Notes: generated by a model not told the origin, from the sequence alone. Shown: positions 18,551 to 26,110, numbered from the stretch's first letter. The stretch: 52,003 bases of DNA from Actinomycetaceae bacterium (GCA_030524055.1 JAUNHH010000014.1:10225-62227); one strand, 5' to 3'. Made by a program: numbers and translations.

Positions 18551-18588
18551 CCCAACGCTGACATAACTGCCCAACACTGACATAACTT
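18551..18588 (+). repeat. Two 19-bp tandem units
   Basis: CCCAACGCTGACATAACTG is followed directly by CCCAACACTGACATAACTT (17 of 19 identical). A reverse-complement-like GCGTTGGGAACATA lies just upstream (18518). A related GGACATAGGTAAG word recurs at 31250. Confidence 0.6.
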
Positions 18589-18725
18589 GGGCTTGCCCTT
18601 TCGGGGTAGCTGGCGGTGTAGCGAGTATTGGGGCTTTATTCTTCTGGAGCCCTGGGTGACTATGACGTGCCCCGGATAGATTGGCGGTCAGACAACAGTT
18701 CACGGCGTTTCCAAAGGAGGAAATT

Positions 18726-19091
18726 ATGGAGATGATCGAGTTTATTCTGAATGCTGGTGCCTGTATTACTAGCCTTAATGTCATTGAAAAGCGCGGGCGT
18801 GTGCGCTGGATGGACCGCGGGCCCAGCGTTAATCCAGCAGATAATGGTTGGCGTATTTTCTCTGAACTTGACACCAGTGAGTATCTCAGTGACCCGAATA
18901 ATATGGTCGCGGCTGATTTTAACGCAGTCTGTAATATTGAACCGGCGCTGATTGGTATTTATGACTTCCCTATGGGCAGCCAATTGGAAATAGTTCGGCA
19001 TCCGGATGGGCGTATTGCCATTGTTGATTCTCGTACTGGCCGGGAAATTCCTCGGGAGGAATTCTACGTCCCTGAGGCTTTCCGTCGATGA
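18726..19091 (+). CDS. DUF2185 / Imm33-like protein
   Basis: 121 residues starting at ATG 18726, six bases after a perfect AAAGGAGG. The core DNGWRIFSELDTSEYLSDPNNMVAADFNAVCNIEPALIGIYDFPMGS follows the DUF2185 pattern (SGWRFFSG.ED.EY..DP.N......N.IL..DP.I...LDSP.GS). Some members are predicted toxin-immunity proteins (Imm33). No toxin gene is next to it. Base composition is AT-richer than the ribosomal-protein genes to the left, consistent with acquisition. Confidence 0.7.
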   Translation: MEMIEFILNAGACITSLNVIEKRGRVRWMDRGPSVNPADNGWRIFSELDTSEYLSDPNNMVAADFNAVCNIEPALIGIYDFPMGSQLEIVRHPDGRIAIVDSRTGREIPREEFYVPEAFRR

Positions 19092-19236
19092 GGTATCGAT
19101 ATCAACCCAGCCCAATATTCACCCATCTTTGGGTGAGATAGAATGAGGAGTTTCTCTACGTCTACCTATGCCTCCTGATCGATAAAGTGCCGCAAGCATC
19201 GATGTTAGTGAGTGGCGACGAGAATTCATGGCCAAA

Positions 19237-20547
19237 TCAATTTTCATCAGTCATGATCCGTCGAAATTGGGACGGCATATTGACTGACGTTATCGAGTCT
19301 ATAATGAACTCTCCTTCAGTGAGCTTATCTGAGTTCGCTTCAGTGAGTCGCCAAGTGATGCGTACTTTTTCCATATTGCTCCTCCGTGTAACGAGGACGT
19401 AGTTGTCATTTTCGCTTACCCATGGGGAATCTGGTCGAAAAGACTCAGGAGTAAGTACTACGCGGGCGTATTCGTCTTTATTATCCCATTCTTCTGTGGG
19501 CTGATTCCATATAGTCCTAAAATGAGAGAAATCGTAGTCCTGAAGACGAAAGGGTGAATAATCTGCTTCCGGTTCTATCGGCGTAATAAAATAACCCCAG
19601 TCTTGATTTTCGTTGGATAAATGTTTATATGCAGCACAGTTGTGAAAGAATATCTCCAGGTGTGGCTTGGAAATGAAACGTCCCCAGCTTGTTATTCTCA
19701 GGGAAAAAGGATGAAGGGCTGCGCCAATAATACGAATTCTGCTTTTCTCTTTGTGCATGGCTAGATTGTTTCGCCATTTTCCTAGCGCTAATTGCTCATC
19801 AGTGAATGTCAGTGAGGTATTATCAGTGTACTTTAAAAAAGTCTCCTCTTCGAGGGTGTAAAGGCTGTCGATGAGGGTGTCAAGCTCTAGGGGATGGAAA
19901 ATCGCTCCTATCGCCTCAATTTCAAGGTCAATTTCTGGCGCTGACTTGCTGCGTGCTCGAACTATTAGTGCGTCGATCTCTGATGCCCGTGCTTTGCGTG
20001 TCGCACTCGTGTTGCGGACGAATATGTCCCCATCTAGAAGGCTATCGTTTTTACCGAAATTGTCATAGGTTTTTCTGCAAGGAAAAATTTCTTGCCCTTC
20101 ACTGGGGGGTGAGGCGATGATGAATAGGACTTCTAGGTCGTTCTCAACAGCGATCCGTTTTAATTGATAGTCGGGAAAATTGGGACCAAGATAGTGGCGA
20201 AGGTGATCTTTAAGCTCGTGTTCCTCCATCTGCTGCGCTGGTATTCCGGCCCTCCCTTTTTCCACTCCAATCGCTAGTACTGCATAGCCCTGAAAGTGTC
20301 GCAGAGCTTCCGCTGGGACTCGATTGGCGGCGCCCAAAAGAAATTTCACGACTTTAAGTCGCTGTTTCTTATCGCCTAAATCCAATTTGCTCTTAAGTTC
20401 AAGGTAGGCGGATTCAAGCTTGTCCCCATGAGTAGTTGCACAATCAACTATATTACGCAGAGCGCTCTCAGTTAATGGAGCAATTTCCGTGTTGAGAGAG
20501 GGGAAAGTTGATGAATTAGTGACTTTTGCGTCTATTGAGGCAGTCAT
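19237..20547 (-). CDS. Schlafen/AlbA-type ATP-binding-domain protein
   Basis: 436 residues. The N-terminal ESAYLELKSKLDLGDKKQRLKVVKFLLGAANR and AVLAIGVEKG (about 45-95) match the AlbA_2/Schlafen putative nucleotide- or RNA-binding fold (E-x-K then N-x-x-GG-like elements). IFVRNTSATRKA (about 180) is the usual later part of that domain. The C-terminal 230 residues are not recognised. Such proteins are common in defence and mobile islands, but no partner gene is obvious here. AT-rich and isolated between repeats. Upstream, TTATCCTCGTCAAT resembles a decayed 13-mer repeat. Confidence 0.65.
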   Translation of the reverse strand: MTASIDAKVTNSSTFPSLNTEIAPLTESALRNIVDCATTHGDKLESAYLELKSKLDLGDKKQRLKVVKFLLGAANRVPAEALRHFQGYAVLAIGVEKGRAGIPAQQMEEHELKDHLRHYLGPNFPDYQLKRIAVENDLEVLFIIASPPSEGQEIFPCRKTYDNFGKNDSLLDGDIFVRNTSATRKARASEIDALIVRARSKSAPEIDLEIEAIGAIFHPLELDTLIDSLYTLEEETFLKYTDNTSLTFTDEQLALGKWRNNLAMHKEKSRIRIIGAALHPFSLRITSWGRFISKPHLEIFFHNCAAYKHLSNENQDWGYFITPIEPEADYSPFRLQDYDFSHFRTIWNQPTEEWDNKDEYARVVLTPESFRPDSPWVSENDNYVLVTRRSNMEKVRITWRLTEANSDKLTEGEFIIDSITSVNMPSQFRRIMTDEN

Positions 20548-20860
20548 TTTATCCTCGTCAATTGTTGGGGCTGATTGGTGTCTATTTGGTATCTTTGGGA
20601 TGCTATGTCTGGATTATATGATTGCTAGCAGACAGGGGCATTCGCTCTATCTGCCAATAATCTAGTTCAATTACTTGAAAGCTAGAATATATGTGGCGAG
20701 CAGGGGGAGGACTTCCATAAGACCATCCGCGCCAGTATTTTGCGCTGAAGCGTAGCCACCTCCCTGAAGTGCAGTGATCACGTTTTCCAACACAAAATAG
20801 GGGCCTGTCTGCCACTTTTCCAACACGATTCGGGGGTCAAAATGCCACTTTTCCAACATG
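20548..20860. other. Non-coding junction with direct repeats
   Basis: No gene is supported. The right part contains the TTTTCCAACA direct repeats listed separately; the left part is the upstream region of the Schlafen-like gene. The metal-importer operon ends at 20861. Confidence 0.6.
20782..20859 (+). repeat. Three TTTTCCAACA direct repeats, possible IS remnant
   Basis: GTTTTCCAACAC (20782-20793), TGCCACTTTTCCAACAC (20810-20826) and TGCCACTTTTCCAACAT (20843-20859) recur about every 30 bases. Multiple short direct repeats with TGCCACTTTTC-like words are a feature of IS21-family ends, so this may be what is left of an insertion sequence. No transposase is present. Confidence 0.45.
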
Positions 20861-21739
20861 CTAGGCGGTGAGAAGGCCACGCCTCCGGCCTCGTGAAATG
20901 TGACGCTTCAGGTGGGTGAACCCAAAAACTGCGGCAAAGACCAACCCGTAGAACACAGAAATCCCGGCGCTCGTGGCCGCATTGGTGGCATAGGCGACCC
21001 AAAAACCTGCGAAAGACCCCACGACAGCGAATCCAGCGCTCAACACGAAAATCATTGGCAGGCGAGAACTCAGCAAATAGGCGCTGGCTGCAGGAATCAC
21101 CATGAGGGCGATAACAAGAATTGCTCCCGCAGCATTAAAAGCAGCAGTGACTGTCAGCGATATCAGGAACATAAAAACGGTATTGATGACTCCCGAATGC
21201 AACCCCAGCGTCGAGGCATACTGAGAATCAAAAGTACTGGCCTTCAAGGTGGGATAGAAGAGTGCCACAAAAAGGCAATTCAGCGCTAAAACCCCAAGCA
21301 TCACATAGAAATATGTCGGTCCTAAAGACACCCCGCCAATAGTCAATTGATGCCAGGCAGCTAAATTTAGATCGCCCACAAGAACAGCGTGAGTATCTAG
21401 GTGGATATTGGCAAAATTCAGTGTCACCAAGATGACACCAATGCTAAAAAGTGCAGGGAAAATCAAGCCCTGTGGGGCATCACCACTGACTAAACCAGTA
21501 CGGGAAAGCCATTCACTGCCCAACGTCACCAGCATTCCTGCTGTAGCTGCACCAATAAGCAGTAGGGGAGAATCCAAGTTGCGTGTAAAGAAATAGCCGA
21601 CAACAATCCCGGGAAGAATAGCGTGACTAATGCCGTCAATCAGCATCGCATTCTTCCGCAAGACCACAAATACTCCAGGAATAGCGCATGCCAGGGCTGT
21701 GACAACAGCCAGCCCTATAGTTCCACCAATAAAACTCAT
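20861..21739 (-). CDS. Metal ABC transporter permease (ABC-3 family), second copy
   Basis: 292 residues with about eight transmembrane helices and the ABC-3 signature segment (DGISHAILPGIVVGYFF near the N-terminus). ZnuB/MntB-like. Its start overlaps the end of the preceding permease by four bases (ATGA type). Two non-identical permease genes in one operon imply a heterodimeric channel, as in TroCD/MntCD systems. Confidence 0.9.
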   Translation of the reverse strand: MSFIGGTIGLAVVTALACAIPGVFVVLRKNAMLIDGISHAILPGIVVGYFFTRNLDSPLLLIGAATAGMLVTLGSEWLSRTGLVSGDAPQGLIFPALFSIGVILVTLNFANIHLDTHAVLVGDLNLAAWHQLTIGGVSLGPTYFYVMLGVLALNCLFVALFYPTLKASTFDSQYASTLGLHSGVINTVFMFLISLTVTAAFNAAGAILVIALMVIPAASAYLLSSRLPMIFVLSAGFAVVGSFAGFWVAYATNAATSAGISVFYGLVFAAVFGFTHLKRHISRGRRRGLLTA

Positions 21740-22668
21740 GCACCCACTCCCTTCGCCGATAGGTTACGCAATAACTCTTTCCGCGCCTTGTGGCGGCGAA
21801 GATAACGCATAATAATGCTCCGCCTAGGCGACGCTAGAAGCGAAAAGAGAAATACTGCTGACAGGGTAAGAACGATGAGAGGACCAGTGGGTATCGTCCC
21901 CATAGCAATGGAAAGATAGGTGCCAATCCCACTGGCCACGCCTCCAATAGCGGCCGATAAAGCCACCATTCCCGGCAAGGAATGAGTCCACTGCCGGGCA
22001 GCCGCTGCAGGAGTCACAACAAATGCCACCATCAGAACCAACCCGACTGCTTTAGCACCAATAACAATCGAAATAGCAAGCGTGCTGAACATTGCGGCAT
22101 CAATAATGCGCGGCTGAAAACCTAAAACCGCCGAGTGGTCCGAATCAAAAGTATGAAGGGCGAATTCTTTCCACAGAAGAATCATGACGAAAAGGGCTGC
22201 CGCCCCGACAAACACACTGGCAGACAGATCGGCAATAGTCATCACCGAGGCATTCCCAAAAAGATAATCCTGTATTCCTCCCTTCCCTGGAAATGCTCCA
22301 TTAGTAATGACGCGGAGCAACAGCATTCCCGCACCAAAAAATAGGGTGAGACAAATGGCCATTGCTGTATCAATACGTATTTTTGAACGGCGAGAAATCC
22401 CATTCGCTAACAGCACCGCACAGGTGCCAGTGATCGCTGCCCCAAAAATCAGGGTCACCATATTGCGACCATCTGCGCCTATCAGCACTGCCACAAGAAA
22501 GGCGCATAAAGCTCCAGGCAAAGCAGAATGGGAAATGACATCGCTAACCAGTGACTGTTTACGCAGGTAGGCAAAACTCCCCAAGGCGCCCGAGACGAGA
22601 CCAATAGTCATCGTCCCAAAGAAGACCATCCGATAGGTGTGCGTGCTGAGGAATTCGACCATGTTCAT
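21736..22668 (-). CDS. Metal ABC transporter permease (ABC-3 family), first copy
   Basis: 310 residues, multi-pass. ABC-3 motif DVISHSALPGALCAFL near residue 40. It overlaps the ATPase gene by four bases upstream and the second permease by four bases downstream, so the operon is translationally coupled throughout. The tail (RRHKARKELLRN) is cytosolic and positively charged. Confidence 0.9.
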   Translation of the reverse strand: MNMVEFLSTHTYRMVFFGTMTIGLVSGALGSFAYLRKQSLVSDVISHSALPGALCAFLVAVLIGADGRNMVTLIFGAAITGTCAVLLANGISRRSKIRIDTAMAICLTLFFGAGMLLLRVITNGAFPGKGGIQDYLFGNASVMTIADLSASVFVGAAALFVMILLWKEFALHTFDSDHSAVLGFQPRIIDAAMFSTLAISIVIGAKAVGLVLMVAFVVTPAAAARQWTHSLPGMVALSAAIGGVASGIGTYLSIAMGTIPTGPLIVLTLSAVFLFSLLASPRRSIIMRYLRRHKARKELLRNLSAKGVGA

Positions 22669-23447
22669 GAGGCAACCTCAAAAAGAAAAGGCGAGCCTGA
22701 GGCCATTTCGTAGGCGCTGTGCACATTATCTGCGGTGAAACATGAGTCAACTGGCCCGCTGTCAATAATCGTGCGATTCAACAGCGTCACATAGTCGCAA
22801 TAGTTCCGTACATTGCTGAGATCATGGTGGACAAAAACTACCGTTTTACCCTGCTCGCGCAAGGTATGAAGTACGGAAATAATTGCCTGCTGGCTTTTTG
22901 CGTCAATGCCCTGGAAAGGCTCGTCCATAAAGAAGATATCGGGGTTTTGCGCGAGGGTACGCGCAAGAAAAGCACGTTGACGTTGCCCGCCGGAAAGCTC
23001 ACCAATGGGGCGCGCTGCTAAATCAGCTATTCCGGTTTGCTCCAATGCGGCCATGGCGCGATCGCGTTCTTTTTTGCCCGGACGGCGAAACCAGCCGAGG
23101 TCACCGTATGTGCCCATTGTTGCCACATCTAATACCGACGTCGGGAAATCCCAATCCACACTATTAGATTGCGGCATATAGCCAATCCTTTTACGCACGG
23201 CACTCAGCGGCTGCCCAAAGAACTCGCAGCTACCAGCCAGTGGTTTAACCAGTCCAAGCATCGCTTTAATCAGTGTGGACTTCCCGGCACCATTGGGGCC
23301 AATAATGCCCATAATGATCCCAGTTGGCACTCGAAAATCCACATTGAGTAAAACAGGATCGGCGTGATAAGCCACGGAAAGATTCTGTGTAGAGCAGGCT
23401 AGGGGAGAGGCAGCCCCACCCTCGTCACTGTGCGTATTTAACCCCAT
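22665..23447 (-). CDS. Metal ABC transporter ATPase
   Basis: 260 residues. Walker A GPNGAGKST (about 52-60), signature LSGGQ (about 152), Walker B IFFMDEPFQGID, and H-loop FVHHDL are all intact. ZnuC/MntB-like (manganese/zinc branch: MPQSNSVDWDFPTSVLDVATMG). The first 20 residues (THSDEGGAASPLACS) are an extension encoded partly by a one-mismatch 13-mer repeat (23413-23425). The ATPase fold starts at about residue 20. Confidence 0.92.
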   Translation of the reverse strand: MGLNTHSDEGGAASPLACSTQNLSVAYHADPVLLNVDFRVPTGIIMGIIGPNGAGKSTLIKAMLGLVKPLAGSCEFFGQPLSAVRKRIGYMPQSNSVDWDFPTSVLDVATMGTYGDLGWFRRPGKKERDRAMAALEQTGIADLAARPIGELSGGQRQRAFLARTLAQNPDIFFMDEPFQGIDAKSQQAIISVLHTLREQGKTVVFVHHDLSNVRNYCDYVTLLNRTIIDSGPVDSCFTADNVHSAYEMASGSPFLFEVAS

Positions 23448-23455
23448 AACGACAC

Positions 23456-24400
23456 CTATTTTTTCCCAAGCCCGCCAGCAACGGTGCGCGCATTGTGCTG
23501 GAATACTTCCAGGTAGGTATCCACTTCGGCCTCCGCGCCAAGAGAATCAGCATAAAGTTCCTCAGTGGACACTTCGACTTCCCATCCTCGCGCGCGAACG
23601 GCTTCGCGAAGACTGGTAATAGCCTGCGGATTTGCCTGATTATCCTGGAAAATCACTGGGACTTTCTTATCTGCGATTAACTTGGCCAATTCGGAGATTT
23701 CTTCGGGGCTTAAAGCGGCCTCCGTGGAAACAAAGTCTGTGGCGTGCACTTCTAAATCGTAGGTGGCGCCGAAGTAATTAAATGCGTCGTGGCCTGTAAT
23801 GAGAATACGAGGCTCGGGAACTTTCTCGAGGAGCTCCTTTGCCTCTTTATCGGCAGCAGTAATCTTCTCAATGTAGGCCTTGGCATTTGACGTATATTCT
23901 GCGGCGTGGGCAGGATCAATTTCGCCAAACTTATTCGCGATGGATTCAACCGCAAGAGACCACGCTTTAGGGCTATTCCAAATATGGGGATCGTGAAGAG
24001 CATTTCCCTGATCGTCTGTTTCTGGCCAGGGGAGGAGAAGATCTTCTGGGAGCTTATCGCCAACAGCAATTTGCTTATTGCCGAGGCTTTCCAATTGCTT
24101 CGTCATTTGGGCTTCCAAATGAAGGCCATTCCATAGAACAATATCGGACTTTTGGATGCTTTCAATGTCCTGCGTGGAAGGCTGGTACGTGTGCGGATCG
24201 CCGCCAGGGCCAACCATTGTCGTCACCGTGGCATTTGGGGCAATGTTATTTGCCGCATCGGCAAGGTAGCCGGTGGTGGCGTAGACGGTCAGTTTGCCGT
24301 CATCGCCTGCATTGGGTGCAGATGGCGCACATCCCACGAGGGCGAGGGCGGCGCCGACAATCACGACGCCACACTTCAAGGCCAGAGACGACCTGAACAT
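23456..24400 (-). CDS. Metal-binding lipoprotein of an ABC importer (TroA/ZnuA family)
   Basis: 314 residues. Lipoprotein signal with lipobox LVGC (C24). Cluster A-I ligands are visible: H70 (DPHTYQPS), H139 (DPHIW), H204 (GHDAFNYFG) and D253 (IFQDNQ). The H-H-H-D set is that of TroA-like binders, which take manganese, zinc or iron. There is no His-rich loop of the ZnuA type, which favours manganese. First gene of the four-gene operon; an MntR/DtxR-like box lies about 110 bases upstream. Confidence 0.9.
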   Translation of the reverse strand: MFRSSLALKCGVVIVGAALALVGCAPSAPNAGDDGKLTVYATTGYLADAANNIAPNATVTTMVGPGGDPHTYQPSTQDIESIQKSDIVLWNGLHLEAQMTKQLESLGNKQIAVGDKLPEDLLLPWPETDDQGNALHDPHIWNSPKAWSLAVESIANKFGEIDPAHAAEYTSNAKAYIEKITAADKEAKELLEKVPEPRILITGHDAFNYFGATYDLEVHATDFVSTEAALSPEEISELAKLIADKKVPVIFQDNQANPQAITSLREAVRARGWEVEVSTEELYADSLGAEAEVDTYLEVFQHNARTVAGGLGKK

Positions 24401-24503
24401 CGGAACCTTCCTTTCACCTAATCACGCAGTATCCGATGAGGAATCCTGGATTAGCCAGACTGCGTTTCACAGAGTTTCGGGTACCCGAATAATTTAGGTC
24501 GGG

Positions 24504-24521
24504 TTAGGGGAGGCTAACTAA
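24504..24521 (-). promoter_or_regulatory. DtxR/MntR-like operator before the metal importer
   Basis: TTAGGGGAGGCTAACTAA resembles the DtxR-family consensus TTAGGTTAGCCTAACCTAA (left half and TAGGCTAA core). A further half-site TTTAGGTC lies just upstream (24493). It sits in the 265-base region between the importer operon and the HicB-like gene, so either or both may be controlled by the regulator at 273. Confidence 0.55.
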
Positions 24522-24665
24522 GACTCAGGTCCTAAGTGAGCTGGCGCATGGTTAAATTTCGCGATAATAAAGCGAGTCTTATCTACTAGTCTCTGAGGGC
24601 TTACCACTGATCAAGATAAAATTTTCGCTGGTTCTGCACGTAAAGATTGGTCAGTGGGGGCGAAA

Positions 24666-24878
24666 ATGAGTCAAATTGTCGATGTTGACGCTCAGAAAGT
24701 AGGGCAGTGGTGGGCGCTGCGGTTCCAAACAGATGCTGGCATCCGCTTCATACAGGCCGAAACAATTGACCACATTGAAGAGATGGTCCGCGATATCTGT
24801 CAGATGGATGGGAGCGCGGTGGGGGGGGATCATATCCGAGTTAATCCCAGCGGCACACTCCCAACTCTGCCAGCCTAA
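24666..24878 (+). CDS. Orphan HicB-like small protein
   Basis: 70 residues from ATG 24666 (GGGGG five bases upstream). The pattern W-W-A-L-R-F-x-T-x(5)-F-x-Q-A-x-T-I-D-x-I-E-E-M-V-x-D-I follows the HicB/partial-RNase-H antitoxin fold seen in actinobacterial solo proteins (beta-beta-beta-alpha with x-TQA-xx-LxxVxxMVxxAI). No hicA gene is beside it, so it may not work as an antitoxin. It converges with tRNA-Arg, 23 bases away. Confidence 0.55.
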   Translation: MSQIVDVDAQKVGQWWALRFQTDAGIRFIQAETIDHIEEMVRDICQMDGSAVGGDHIRVNPSGTLPTLPA

Positions 24879-24901
24879 ACACCCGCGCCTCCGCAAAAAA
24901 G

Positions 24902-24974
24902 TGCCCCCGACAGGATTCGAACCTGCAACCATCGGATTAGAAGGCCGGTGCTCTATCCATTGAGCTACGGAGGC
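24902..24974 (-). tRNA. tRNA-Arg (TCT)
   Basis: Minus-strand cloverleaf: acceptor GCCTCCG/CGGGGGC, D arm GCTC/GAGC, anticodon loop CTTCTAA (anticodon TCT), T arm GCAGG/CCTGT with TTCGAAT. CCA is not encoded. The anticodon stem has a C-A apposition at 27-43 in addition to the usual C-T at 31-39, a slightly weakened stem. A degenerate 13-mer repeat (24978-24990) directly precedes the gene. Confidence 0.95.
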
Positions 24975-25088
24975 GTGCACCCGCCCTCGTAAATGCGGAG
25001 GGTGCAGATAAAGGGTAACGGAAGAACGCAGGGAAGGAATAACGCAGCTCGAAACGCACCCCCGCTAGCGCATCCACTAATTACCAGT

Positions 25089-25110
25089 GCCGTGAACCTG
25101 CATCAATTGC
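25089..25110 (+). repeat. 22-bp direct repeat, left copy
   Basis: Begins GCCGTGAACC and ends ATCAATTGC. Exactly the same 22 bases recur at 25757-25778, flanking about 650 bp of repeat-rich DNA next to a tRNA gene. Confidence 0.75.
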
Positions 25111-25195
25111 GGGTTACCGGCAGAATTGTGTGTTTTTTGGCGGTTGTATTGTGGGCAGGTTGGGCACTTGTTTGAGGGTTGTGTCCTGTTGAAAG

Positions 25196-25271
25196 AGGCG
25201 CACTTTGCTGGGGTGGATGCATCAGACGGTCATTAGGCGATGAGCAACGGGCAGTGCCGCTAAGTGCGCCT
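25196..25271. repeat. 10-bp perfect inverted repeat
   Basis: AGGCGCACTT (25196-25205) and AAGTGCGCCT (25262-25271) enclose 56 bases. They lie within the segment bounded by the 22-bp direct repeats. Confidence 0.55.
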
Positions 25272-25350
25272 TGACAGGGTGCGTGATGGGTGTCTTTCAG
25301 GATAAACCGCTGCGAGGATGCGTTTTTAGCGACACAATCTCATTGTGGTG

Positions 25351-25405
25351 GCGGGTTGTCAGTCGGGGCCTAGGCGCCAGAAAATTCCGACCTGCACAAA
25401 TAGGT
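25351..25405 (+). repeat. GCGGTTTGTCAGTC-type intergenic repeat, copy B
   Basis: GCGGGTTGTCAGTC, then AAAATTCCGACCTG and CAAATAG. GACAAACCGCCACCACGACGC at 25448-25467 is complementary to its left end (GTGGTGGCGGGTTGTC), so the unit is an inverted-repeat element of about 120 bp. Confidence 0.7.
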
Positions 25406-25493
25406 GCAGACTTGAGGCCCAGGCGTCCATCCGCACCGGGCCAGGCGGACAAACCGCCACCACGACGCATTTTCAGGCAGCAATTGTCGTTGT

Positions 25494-25552
25494 GGGCGCG
25501 GTTTGTCAGTCGGGGGTTGTTCGATCGTAATTGCCGACCTGGGCAAATAGTG
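25494..25552 (+). repeat. GCGGTTTGTCAGTC-type intergenic repeat, copy C
   Basis: GCGCGGTTTGTCAGTC, then AATTGCCGACCTG and CAAATAG; a complementary GGACAACCCACCGCG end lies at 25571-25585. The CAGGCAG(C/G)(A/G)ATTGTCGT word at 25475 and 25600 recurs between units, suggesting head-to-tail insertions of one element. Confidence 0.7.
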
Positions 25553-25569
25553 GCCCCGCCCTCGCAGAT
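25553..25569 (-). repeat. 13-mer repeat, one mismatch
   Basis: GCCCCGCCCTCGC, directly after repeat copy C. Confidence 0.7.
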
Positions 25570-25756
25570 CTGGACAACCCACCGCGAGAACGCGTTTCCA
25601 GGCAGGGATTGTCGTCATGGACGCGGGTTGTTCTGAGTAAATAGCACACGTCAAGGCCGTTGACGCGCAGGAGGCATTCATGATGCTCTTAGACCATATC
25701 TACCCTAATTTTTCCGCGCGTCCCCAACGAAAAACCCGATAACCACACACATTCGC

Positions 25757-25778
25757 GCCGTGAACCTGCATCAATTGC
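25757..25778 (+). repeat. 22-bp direct repeat, right copy
   Basis: Identical over 22 bases to 25089-25110. Confidence 0.75.
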
Positions 25779-25814
25779 TACCTCTATTCCCGCTGGTACC
25801 GCCAACCGCGCCGT

Positions 25815-25831
25815 GCCCCGCCCTCGTCCAT
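25815..25831 (-). repeat. 13-mer repeat, exact copy
   Basis: Minus-strand ATGGACGAGGGCGGGGC in the non-coding region ahead of the winged-helix gene. Confidence 0.85.
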
Positions 25832-25923
25832 GCCGCCCGCCATCCGTTTACACAATCCCGAAATATGGACGCCTTGCTAACGCCGGGTTGAATGATCCGC
25901 CCGCCTCTGGCACACTCATACCC

Positions 25924-25992
25924 ATGACTGCTTTCGAGATGCGTATGCCCCGCCCGATGTGCGGCTCCATGTGCTCTCGAATGTGTATGTGA
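25924..25992 (+). CDS. Possible 22-residue Met/Cys-rich small ORF
   Basis: Encodes MTAFEMRMPRPMCGSMCSRMC plus one Met, with seven methionines and three cysteines in 22 residues. No Shine-Dalgarno sequence is present, so it would have to be leaderless. It ends about 120 bases before the winged-helix gene. It could be a sulfur-amino-acid-sensing leader peptide, or simply chance. Confidence 0.25.
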   Translation: MTAFEMRMPRPMCGSMCSRMCM

Positions 25993-26110
25993 TCGACGCT
26001 CTCAAACCCCTGTCGATCCAGCCGCATAAAAGCCACTATCACTATGCGTAAGTTCCCGTATGTCTTTCACGGGATAAGGCTGTGCGGCTCCGTTGGAAAC
26101 GGATACAGTC

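Larger units (their letters stand above)
18171..18725. other. Non-coding region with hairpins and tandem repeat
   Basis: No gene is visible. It holds a one-mismatch 13-mer copy (18312-18329, followed by the same GCCGGATTT as at 13590), a 14-bp inverted repeat TGCAGAGGGCGACA (18381-18394 with 18419-18432), an outer GTTTTCGGGC/GCCCGAAAAC pair, and a 19-bp tandem repeat (18551-18588). It marks the border between the ribosomal-protein locus and the AT-richer accessory patch. Confidence 0.65.
24975..25923. other. About 950 bp of non-coding, repeat-dense DNA
   Basis: I see no gene. From left: degenerate 13-mer (24978), a 22-bp direct repeat (25089-25110), an inverted repeat AGGCGCACTT/AAGTGCGCCT (25196-25271), two GCGG(G/T)TTGTCAGTC elements (25351 and 25494) with opposite-strand GACAAACCGCC copies, a one-mismatch 13-mer (25553), the second 22-bp direct repeat (25757-25778) and an exact 13-mer (25815). 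Confidence 0.7.

Noticed and set aside
18551-18588. Possible CRISPR-like repeats
   Set aside because: Only two adjacent 19-bp units with no spacers and no cas genes.
24335-24360. CACGAGGGCGAGGGCGG in the metal-binding lipoprotein gene
   Set aside because: Looks like the 13-mer, but it needs several mismatches and encodes the lipobox region, so protein constraint explains it.
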